DNA from: an uncultured Flavobacteriaceae bacterium
GTDB lineage: Bacteria > Bacteroidota > Bacteroidia > Flavobacteriales > Flavobacteriaceae
Direction of reading: 5' to 3'
Length of the DNA: 64,000 nucleotides
NCBI GenBank assembly: GCA_947500445.1
Contig: CANMSB010000001.1
Span: 186,001 to 250,000 of the forward strand
Within the stretch, counting starts at the first letter, position 1. Each line of letters begins with the position of its first letter. The notes below the pieces were generated by a model, which made no database searches, was not told the DNA's origin, and saw only the letters and a program-made list of their open reading frames with translations. Below are positions 17,758 through 24,237 of this stretch, piece after piece. Position numbers and translations under genes: made by a program.

Positions 17758-19071
17758 ATGAAAAAGAAAGTCGCATTCTATACCTTGGGTTGTAAGCTCA
17801 ATTTTTCGGAAACCGCTACAATCGCCAGAGGTTTTGAACAGGAAGGTTTTGATCGGGTCGCATTTGACCAACCTGCCGATATGTATGTGATCAATACCTG
17901 TTCGGTTACGGAAAATGCGGACAAACGCTTTAAGACCATCGTAAAACAGGCCCAAAAAGCTAATCCCATGGCTTTTGTTGCGGCGGTAGGGTGCTATGCC
18001 CAGTTAAAACCGAACGAATTGGCGGCAGTGGACGGTGTAGACCTGGTATTGGGCGCTACCGAAAAATTTAAAATCACCGATTATATCAACGACCTTAGTA
18101 AAAATGACTTTGGTGAAGTGCATTCCTGCGAAATTCAGGAAGCGGATTTTTACGTGGGCAGTTATGCCATCGGCGATCGTACGCGCGCGTTTTTGAAGGT
18201 GCAGGACGGTTGCGACTATAAATGTACCTATTGCACCATACCCTTGGCCAGGGGAATATCGCGTAGCGATACCTTACAGAATGTGCTGCAGAATGCAGCC
18301 GAGATTTCAAGCCAGGGAATTAAGGAAATTGTATTGACCGGTGTAAACATAGGGGATTATGGCAAGGGAGAGTTCGGGAACAAAAAGCACGAACATACGT
18401 TTTTAGATTTGGTCAAGGCCTTAGATCGGGTAGCGGGCATAAAGCGTTTGCGCATTTCTTCCATCGAGCCAAACCTGCTCCGCAACGAAACCATCGATTT
18501 TGTAGCCAAGAGCGAGGCATTTGTACCCCATTTTCATATTCCTTTACAGAGCGGTAACGATGCTATTTTAAAACAGATGCGGAGAAGATACCTTACCGAG
18601 CTGTATGTCGATAGGGTACATCGGATCAAGGACGTTATGCCCCATGCCTGTATCGGCGTGGATGTAATCGTTGGTTTTCCCGGCGAAACGGACGAACAGT
18701 TTTTGGAAACCTATCATTTTCTCAATGACCTGGAGATTTCCTACCTCCACGTATTTACATATTCCGAACGCGACAATACCGTTGCCGCAGAGATGAGCGA
18801 GCCAGTAGCCCCGGAAATCCGCCGGAAGCGTAGTAAAATGCTACGGGGACTTTCCGTAAAAAAAAGAAGGGCTTTTTATGAGGGACAATTGGGTACGACG
18901 CGTACCGTGCTTTTTGAAGGGGAAAACAAGGAAGGGTACATTCATGGGTTTACGGAGAACTATGTAAAGGTAAAGGCACCATGGAATCCCGACTTGGTGA
19001 ATACATTACATAGGGTGAAGCTTTTGCGGATCGACGAGGATGGGCTTGTCCGTTTTGAGTGGAGAAAATAA
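17758..19071 (+). CDS. mtaB: tRNA (N6-threonylcarbamoyladenosine(37)-C2) methylthiotransferase MtaB
   Basis: The 437-residue enzyme is a radical SAM methylthiotransferase that converts t6A37 in ANN-decoding tRNAs to ms2t6A37. The N-terminal UPF0004 domain carries the three auxiliary-cluster cysteines in TLGCKLNFSE, VINTCSVT and VGCYAQLKP (about residues 11, 47 and 82). The radical SAM motif is CDYKCTYCTIP near 150. A TRAM-like C-terminal domain follows (about 375-437). The absence of MiaB-specific features and the MKKKVAFYTLGCKLNFSET start fit MtaB rather than MiaB or RimO. The gene stands alone downstream of the GlmU-like gene. Confidence 0.93.
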   Translation: MKKKVAFYTLGCKLNFSETATIARGFEQEGFDRVAFDQPADMYVINTCSVTENADKRFKTIVKQAQKANPMAFVAAVGCYAQLKPNELAAVDGVDLVLGATEKFKITDYINDLSKNDFGEVHSCEIQEADFYVGSYAIGDRTRAFLKVQDGCDYKCTYCTIPLARGISRSDTLQNVLQNAAEISSQGIKEIVLTGVNIGDYGKGEFGNKKHEHTFLDLVKALDRVAGIKRLRISSIEPNLLRNETIDFVAKSEAFVPHFHIPLQSGNDAILKQMRRRYLTELYVDRVHRIKDVMPHACIGVDVIVGFPGETDEQFLETYHFLNDLEISYLHVFTYSERDNTVAAEMSEPVAPEIRRKRSKMLRGLSVKKRRAFYEGQLGTTRTVLFEGENKEGYIHGFTENYVKVKAPWNPDLVNTLHRVKLLRIDEDGLVRFEWRK

Positions 19072-19091
19072 GAAATTAAAATAAACCTAGT

Positions 19092-19802
19092 ATGAAGTTC
19101 AAAAAACTGAAAATAAATTTAACAAAAGCTTTTAAGAATTTAAAGGGGAGCATATGGCATAACAATTGGGTTGTTACTCTGACTGCAACGTTAATAGGGG
19201 TTTTTTTAGCCTTGTACCTTAACGAAAAAGTATCTGCCAAAAACAGAGATGCGCAAAAAAGCGTGGCAATTGAAAATATAATATCTGAGATAAACGAAAA
19301 CAATAAAAAACTCAAAAAAACGGTAAAGAAGCTAAAGACTATTCTGTCTATACATGAATTTACCAATGCCTATAGGGATGATGAAAAACGTTTGATCGTA
19401 TCTTCCGATAGTATGAGCAGGTTTAGAAGGGAGCATCCGGGAATACTAACCGTCTTGGATTCGGTTTTGATAAGCGGTCAAAACTACCATTACAAGGGAG
19501 AATTGGATGTCGAATTTAATGTATCCAATATAGAAGTAACCTCAGTGGCTTGGCAAACTCTGAAAAATAGTGGATTAAGTTCCACTTTTGGTTTTGACTG
19601 TCTTCTGCTTTTAGAAATGATGGATAATAGCAGGAAAGAAATGTTAGTGCATGAAAGGATTTTGCTGGACCACTTTTCAGGGGCCCAGGAGTTTGATACC
19701 AATGAGAAACTAATTGAGCATTTAAAACTTCTAATTGGCTATAATGAGGCTATAATTTCAAATTATGAAAGTACTAGGGAAAACCTTAAAAACTGTAAAT
19801 AG
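19092..19802 (+). CDS. uncharacterised single-pass membrane protein
   Basis: I do not recognise a family. The 236-residue protein has a very basic first 25 residues, one transmembrane segment at about 30-49 (WVVTLTATLIGVFLALYL), then a long, charged, probably coiled-coil region (about 50-100) rich in Lys/Glu and a globular C-terminal part. The layout, short basic N-tail, one span and a coiled-coil periplasmic or cytoplasmic domain, resembles the Bacteroidota DUF6090 group but the sequence is not a clear member. It is 20 bp downstream of mtaB in the same direction, so co-transcription is likely. The codon use is more AT-rich than its neighbours. Confidence 0.6.
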   Translation: MKFKKLKINLTKAFKNLKGSIWHNNWVVTLTATLIGVFLALYLNEKVSAKNRDAQKSVAIENIISEINENNKKLKKTVKKLKTILSIHEFTNAYRDDEKRLIVSSDSMSRFRREHPGILTVLDSVLISGQNYHYKGELDVEFNVSNIEVTSVAWQTLKNSGLSSTFGFDCLLLLEMMDNSRKEMLVHERILLDHFSGAQEFDTNEKLIEHLKLLIGYNEAIISNYESTRENLKNCK

Positions 19803-19871
19803 GTATTATTTTACAAAAGAAGTTTAGTTTTTCTTTTCTGTATCTAATGATAACGTAAACGTTGTTGAAAT

Positions 19872-19900
19872 AAAAAAACCTCCAGAATGGAGGTTTTTTT
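19872..19900. terminator. bidirectional intrinsic terminator
   Basis: AAAAAAACCTCC and GGAGGTTTTTTT pair around a 5-nt loop (AGAAT) with A- and T-runs on both sides. It separates the convergent membrane-protein gene and the small GNAT gene, and would work for either strand. Confidence 0.9.
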
Positions 19901-19919
19901 AAAATCGTTCATCAGGTCC

Positions 19920-20213
19920 TTAGATGCGGATGCCCACTGGCAACATTTCCTTATACTGCCTATTTTTTCTTAGAAATCCAGCAATTTGCGGACTTGTGGG
20001 AACCACTCTTAAATTTTGGTCCTGGATATGATGTAAAACCGATTTGATAAAATCTTCCTTAAAGGATTCTCTTTGGATTTCCTCAGGAATCACCAGCTTT
20101 GTTAAAAAGACCTTACGTTCTTGAGAGGAATACTCAATTTTAGCCAAATGTCCATCAACATTTGTTTCAAATTGGCGCAAGAAACTGTTGTCTTTAATTT
20201 CTACTTCATTCAT
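19920..20213 (-). CDS. small GNAT-like N-acetyltransferase (YjdJ/COG2388 type)
   Basis: The 97-residue protein belongs to the short, single-domain GNAT group related to YjdJ. It shows the core strand LTKLVIPEEIQRESFKEDFIKSVLHHI, where the family's acetyl-CoA binding helix follows the conserved beta strand, and the terminal VPTSPQIAGFLRKNRQYKEM segment typical of the family. It lacks the extended N-terminal arm of larger GNATs. Substrate unknown. Its stop lies 20 bp from the bidirectional terminator. Confidence 0.75.
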   Translation of the reverse strand: MNEVEIKDNSFLRQFETNVDGHLAKIEYSSQERKVFLTKLVIPEEIQRESFKEDFIKSVLHHIQDQNLRVVPTSPQIAGFLRKNRQYKEMLPVGIRI

Positions 20214-20378
20214 ATAGTGTGATTTTAAAATTGGTCTTAGACAAAAAAATCACGACAGATCAATCGTAATTTCGAAAATGTTGTAATAAAGTTAAAACTG
20301 AGGGATTCTCTTACTTTCAATGCAAAAGTACTTAAAAAAATGCTAAATTCCTAGTAAAATCATAAGCTTTGTAGTGCA

Positions 20379-21038
20379 ATGACCGATATTACCCATGTCT
20401 ATTTTATGCCCGGAATGGCGGCCAACCCCTCGATTTTTAAGCATATTCGACTGCCAAAAGATCGGTACCGCCAGCATTTGCTTTCGTGGTTCGTACCAAA
20501 AAAGGGAACTACGCTATCCGAATATGCCGAAGAAATGGCGCAACAGGTCGAACACGGGAATTGTGTTTTGGTCGGCGTATCTTTCGGGGGGCTGTTGGTA
20601 CAGGAAATGGAACCCTTTGTTAAGCCTAAAAAAGTTATCGTCGTTTCCAGTGTAAAACACGAGTCGGAACTTCCAAAACGGATGCTGTTCGCAAAATATA
20701 CCAAAGTCCATAAGTTATTGCCGACCGGCTTGGTGAACAACGTAGAGCTGCTTGCAAAATACGCCTTTGGCGAAACCGTACCGAAAAGACTTGCGCTGTA
20801 TGAGGAGTACCTTTCCATAAGGGACAAATATTATATCGATTGGTCCATTGACCAAATTGTAAATTGGAAGCATAAAAGTCCTATCGACAATCTTGTTCAT
20901 ATCCATGGCGAAAAAGATGCCGTGTTTCCCATTGCAAATATTTCTGAATGTATCCGGGTCAAAAACGGTACGCATACCATGATCATTCACCGGGCCAAAT
21001 GGTTTAATGACCACTTGCCCACAATTATTTCCGAATAA
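20379..21038 (+). CDS. alpha/beta hydrolase family protein
   Basis: The 219-residue protein has an alpha/beta hydrolase fold with the nucleophile elbow GVSFGG (Ser near 76), an acid in HGEKDAVFPI (Asp near 183) and a histidine in NGTHTMIIH (about 203). The first strand and oxyanion region are FMPGMAANPS near residues 7-17. No signal peptide is present, so it is cytoplasmic. The family includes esterases and lipases; specificity is not visible. A lytic transglycosylase gene with its own promoter starts 55 bp downstream. Confidence 0.8.
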   Translation: MTDITHVYFMPGMAANPSIFKHIRLPKDRYRQHLLSWFVPKKGTTLSEYAEEMAQQVEHGNCVLVGVSFGGLLVQEMEPFVKPKKVIVVSSVKHESELPKRMLFAKYTKVHKLLPTGLVNNVELLAKYAFGETVPKRLALYEEYLSIRDKYYIDWSIDQIVNWKHKSPIDNLVHIHGEKDAVFPIANISECIRVKNGTHTMIIHRAKWFNDHLPTIISE

Positions 21039-21043
21039 AAAAG

Positions 21044-21073
21044 TTGTAATACTATAAGGGTAACATACCTTTG
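21044..21073 (+). promoter_or_regulatory. promoter of the lytic transglycosylase gene (TTG-N19-TACCTTTG)
   Basis: TTG at 21044-21046 and TACCTTTG at 21066-21073 are separated by exactly 19 nt, an excellent match to the Bacteroidota promoter pattern. It lies between the hydrolase stop and the transglycosylase start at 21094, leaving a leader of only about 15 nt. Confidence 0.8.
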
Positions 21074-21093
21074 GGTAATTCTAAAACATAGCG

Positions 21094-22035
21094 ATGAAAT
21101 TTTTAAAAAATACTTTAATGCTACTGGGCGTTTTTTTCGTCATCAGTACGCTTGTTTTTGCCGTTCAGGAAAGCAGACAGGACACAGTGGAAAATGACGA
21201 TGACGAGAAGGATACAACGGTAAATACGGGTGCCTATCAAATAACGGCCATCGATATTCCTGCCGATCTCAACTTTGCAGGGGAAACGGTTCCTTTGGAC
21301 GACCCCGAGGTTTTGGAACGGGTGGACCGGGAGTTTCTGGTAAACACTTATTGGCAGTCCAATGCGGTATTGCTTATAAAACGCGCACACAAATACTTCC
21401 CAGTTATTGAACCGATTTTGGCAAAAAATGGTATTCCGGACGATTTTAAATATTTGGCCGTCGCGGAGAGTGGTCTGCAGAATGTGGTGTCGCCAGCAGG
21501 TGCTACCGGCTTTTGGCAAATTATGAAAGCGACCGGTCGTGAGTACGGGTTGGAGGTGAATAGCAATGTAGATGAACGGTACCATTTGGAGAAGGCCACC
21601 GAGGTCGCCTGTCGTTATCTTAAAAAATCAAAGGAACGTTTCGGTACTTGGACCCTTGCCGCGGCCTCGTACAATGCCGGACCGGGATCGATCAATAAGT
21701 TTTTGGGTGTTCAAAAAGCGGATAGCTATTACGATTTATTGCTAGGGCAAGAGACCGGCAGGTACGTTTTTCGCATTATGGCGATCAAGGAAATTTTGAA
21801 CAGTCCAGAAAAGTATGGGTTTTTAATAGAAGAGGAAGATATGTACAAGGCGGTGCCCACCTTTCAGATAGAAGTGGCCGAACCTGTTTTTAGTTTTGCC
21901 GACTTTGCCAAGGAGTACGAGATCAGCTATAAAGTGTTAAAAAGACACAATCCGTGGTTACGACAGCCGCATTTGAACAATGCCTCTAAAAAGAAGTACA
22001 CCATCCAAATTCCCAATAAAGGCTATTACAAGTAG
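21094..22035 (+). CDS. periplasmic lytic transglycosylase (SLT/MltD-like)
   Basis: The 313-residue protein starts with an N-terminal hydrophobic signal segment (LLGVFFVISTLVFAV). The SLT goose-lysozyme-like domain occupies about residues 95-230: the catalytic Glu is in LAVAESGLQN (about 127), followed by SPAGATGFWQIMKAT and the AAASYNAGPG motif near 190. A C-terminal region (about 250-310) resembles a LysM-like peptidoglycan-binding segment (EPVFSFADFAKEYEISY...KYTIQIP). It cleaves peptidoglycan glycan strands with 1,6-anhydro ring formation. The two-part architecture matches MltD, although MltD usually has two or more LysM repeats. Confidence 0.9.
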   Translation: MKFLKNTLMLLGVFFVISTLVFAVQESRQDTVENDDDEKDTTVNTGAYQITAIDIPADLNFAGETVPLDDPEVLERVDREFLVNTYWQSNAVLLIKRAHKYFPVIEPILAKNGIPDDFKYLAVAESGLQNVVSPAGATGFWQIMKATGREYGLEVNSNVDERYHLEKATEVACRYLKKSKERFGTWTLAAASYNAGPGSINKFLGVQKADSYYDLLLGQETGRYVFRIMAIKEILNSPEKYGFLIEEEDMYKAVPTFQIEVAEPVFSFADFAKEYEISYKVLKRHNPWLRQPHLNNASKKKYTIQIPNKGYYK

Positions 22036-22055
22036 CCGAACACCGGAAAACTTTC

Positions 22056-22095
22056 ATACCATTTTTAAGGGGTAATTTTAAGGTAGAAATGGTAT
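22056..22095. repeat. palindrome ATACCATTT...AAATGGTAT (solo member of the dispersed repeat)
   Basis: Nine-base perfect arms ATACCATTT (22056-22064) and AAATGGTAT (22087-22095) enclose a 22-nt loop. The arms are shared with the ends of the full repeat elements near 33.2 and 60.8 kb. It lies 21 bp after the transglycosylase stop. Confidence 0.6.
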
Positions 22096-22250
22096 AAATA
22101 AACAATGGCAAGTAAAAGCCATAATCGTTTTCAAATACGGCGGTCAAAAAGTGCTCTAGATACAGTACCATTGTTGCCGCTTGGCATGCGTAAATGGATT
22201 GGAAAATAAGTAGCGGGAAAAGACCGAAATTGAAGTTATCTACTGGAGGG

Positions 22251-22766
22251 CTATATTTTTTTCATTTGGTCCTTCATCATTTTGATCTGCTCCGTAAGCA
22301 TATTGTTTTTATCCAGTTTTTTTGCTTCCTGCAGCAGGGTAGTGGCTTCACGTTTGCGTCTTTTTTGCATCGCAATTCCTGCAAGGCTCAATTTGGCCAT
22401 TGCCACATCATAATCCATGGTAAGCCCTAGTTTGAGGGCTTTTTTAAAGAATTTCTCGGCCTGCGTCAAGTTCTTTTGGGAATGGATGATCCCGTGAAGG
22501 TAATTGTAATACCCCTGTTGCTTGACGGTAAGGGCGGCCTCGGGTTTGTTGATTTTATCCAGCCACTTTTGAGTACCGATAAGGTCTTGTTTTCGCATTC
22601 TTAGGAATGCCAACAAAATCATCTCGTTCCTGAAATAGAGAAAGATGAAAATACCCGAAAGCAGTAACAAAAAAATACCGTTACCGATGTTTCCCTCTAT
22701 AAATTGATACACTGCATAGCCAATGATCAAGGCCGCAATGACCAACTTAATATTTTTATTGAACAT
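22251..22766 (-). CDS. small membrane protein with C-terminal TPR-like helices
   Basis: The 171-residue protein has two hydrophobic segments at its N-terminus (about residues 8-25 and 30-46), the layout of DUF2892-type domains, followed by a soluble alpha-helical region (about 55-171). That region has paired helices (QQGYYNYLHGIIHSQKNLTQAEKFFKKALKLG, then AMAKLSLAGIAMQKRRKREATTLLQEAKK) that read as one or two TPR repeats. It may recruit partners at the inner membrane. It lies 3 bp downstream of a DUF6263 gene and is almost certainly co-transcribed with it. Function unknown. Confidence 0.6.
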   Translation of the reverse strand: MFNKNIKLVIAALIIGYAVYQFIEGNIGNGIFLLLLSGIFIFLYFRNEMILLAFLRMRKQDLIGTQKWLDKINKPEAALTVKQQGYYNYLHGIIHSQKNLTQAEKFFKKALKLGLTMDYDVAMAKLSLAGIAMQKRRKREATTLLQEAKKLDKNNMLTEQIKMMKDQMKKI

Positions 22767-22769
22767 GTG

Positions 22770-23654
22770 TTAGTTGTTGATTAATTGGTAGGTAACGGTC
22801 GATTTGATCTTTGTGGGTATGATCTGGTCGCCCAATTGCGCCATGGTGGCCGATCCTTCGGCCAAACCTTCTACGGTCATCGTTTTTACGAAGCCCGAAT
22901 TGCGGTCGGTGGTCACCGTGGTCTGTTGTTCACCGTTCAGGGTCATTGAGGTAGTCGGTTCGGAAACTTCCATCACCACGTCCGCCGAACCACTGATTTC
23001 CGCATCCGTATCGGATACGGCGGTAAGCGTCCATAGGTTTTTGGCCGTCAATTTGCCAACGTATTCGTTTTCCCAAGTATCGCCTATCTTCACTCCCTCT
23101 GAAGGGTAAATAAAGGTCATCTGTTCGTAGCTGTTGGAAAGCGCTTCCGAACCAAATTCTTTTTCCAACGATTTTTTCATCATGTTTAATGAAAACTCGT
23201 CCTCTATACCGGAGGCCTCGGCCATTTTTAAAACCAAACTATCCCCGCCGATCACCTCTATAATCGCTCCTGTCTTGGATAAGGTCATGGTCACGGGAAT
23301 ATCCAAAAGACTATGGAACATCTCCGATTGCATATCACCTTCTTCAACTTCTTTTGCCTTAACGTTCATTAACTCTCCCTGTATGCTGGAGGTCATTTTC
23401 ATATTGAGGTCTTTAAAACGTAGGGCAATCTCAAAGTTGCCGCCCGTTTCCCCGATTACCTTAAACTCTATGACACCATTGATACTGTTTCTTATTTCGT
23501 GTACGGCGCCATCCATATTTTGGGTAATCACCTGTTCAGCATCTTGTTGAATGGTAAATACTTCGTCTTTTTTTAAGTCGTAGCCAAGGGTGGTCTGGGA
23601 AAACCCTAAGGTTCCCAATACCAAGATAAAAAAGGTGGTAACGGCGAATTTCAT
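22770..23654 (-). CDS. secreted DUF6263-type protein
   Basis: The 294-residue protein has a signal peptide (MKFAVTTFFILVLGTLGFSQ) and a beta-rich mature part with many Thr/Val/Glu. The order of motifs, LKKDEVFTIQQDAEQVITQNM near 30, then GDTWENEYVGKL near 200 and a final conserved TKIKSTVTYQLI, fits DUF6263, a Bacteroidota family of unknown function that resembles lipoprotein or outer-membrane carrier folds. It is exported but shows no lipobox Cys. The start is preceded by a TACTTTTG element on the minus strand (23691-23684), a possible -7 box without a good -33. Confidence 0.7.
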   Translation of the reverse strand: MKFAVTTFFILVLGTLGFSQTTLGYDLKKDEVFTIQQDAEQVITQNMDGAVHEIRNSINGVIEFKVIGETGGNFEIALRFKDLNMKMTSSIQGELMNVKAKEVEEGDMQSEMFHSLLDIPVTMTLSKTGAIIEVIGGDSLVLKMAEASGIEDEFSLNMMKKSLEKEFGSEALSNSYEQMTFIYPSEGVKIGDTWENEYVGKLTAKNLWTLTAVSDTDAEISGSADVVMEVSEPTTSMTLNGEQQTTVTTDRNSGFVKTMTVEGLAEGSATMAQLGDQIIPTKIKSTVTYQLINN

Positions 23655-23859
23655 TTGTAATGCTATAGGTTTTTAAAATCATGCAAAAGTAATAAAAACA
23701 AATCGAATTTTCCCCTTGTGGGGTCGATATTCACGGGTATGATGGTCTTTTTTAGGAGGGATTTTACATGATAACAAACCTTAATCGTCATCGCCATCCA
23801 GTCGAGTTGTGCATTGCGTCACAAAAAGTGGAATTCTTACAAACATTTTGCGCATTGCG

Positions 23860-23890
23860 TTTGGCAATGCAAAAACTCTTTGTATATTTG
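23860..23890 (+). promoter_or_regulatory. promoter of rpmH (TTTG-N19-TATATTTG)
   Basis: TTTG at 23860-23863 and TATATTTG at 23883-23890 are 19 nt apart, a textbook match to the Bacteroidota promoter. The start codon of L34 follows 67 bp downstream, so the leader is about 60 nt. The region 23655-23859 upstream holds nothing else recognisable except the putative promoter of the minus-strand DUF6263 gene. Confidence 0.85.
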
Positions 23891-23956
23891 CGCCCAGTTT
23901 TACGGTATGGATGTGAAATGCCAACGTAAATTCGGTTTAACACAATTCTATAGCAA

Positions 23957-24124
23957 ATGCCCGGAAGTAAAAGAACATATCAGCCATCAAAACGAAAAAG
24001 AAGGAATAAACATGGGTTTAGGGAACGTATGGCTTCTGTAAACGGCAGAAAGGTGCTAGCGCGCCGACGGGCCAAAGGAAGAAAGAAACTCACTGTATCC
24101 TCAGAACCGAGACACAAAAAATAA
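23957..24124 (+). CDS. rpmH: 50S ribosomal protein L34
   Basis: This 55-residue, very basic protein is a short gene easily lost in automatic calls. It begins [20 protein letters not shown], then [14 protein letters not shown] and [16 protein letters not shown], the standard bL34 sequence, and ends PRHKK. It has its own strong promoter 67 bp upstream and an intrinsic terminator 27 bp downstream. A larger reading frame in another frame overlaps it (23814-24041) but codes for nothing recognisable. L34 is usually next to dnaA in many bacteria; here carB is downstream instead. Confidence 0.96.
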   Translation: MPGSKRTYQPSKRKRRNKHGFRERMASVNGRKVLARRRAKGRKKLTVSSEPRHKK

Positions 24125-24150
24125 TGCAAAATTATTTTTAAAATATAAAT

Positions 24151-24184
24151 GGTGTTACTTTTTTAAAAGTAGCACCTTTTTTTT
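24151..24184 (+). terminator. intrinsic terminator after rpmH
   Basis: GGTGTTACTTTT pairs with AAAAGTAGCACC (12 bp with one G-T pair) around a 2-nt loop, followed by eight T residues. It ends the rpmH transcript before carB. Confidence 0.9.
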
Positions 24185-24237
24185 GCGCTGATATTTCGGC
24201 ACAATAGGAAATACTAACATAAAATACGCTCTCAAAA

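Noticed and set aside
23814-24041. Open reading frame overlapping rpmH on the same strand
   Set aside because: It lies in another frame, has no recognisable protein features, and rpmH in the overlapping region is unmistakable.
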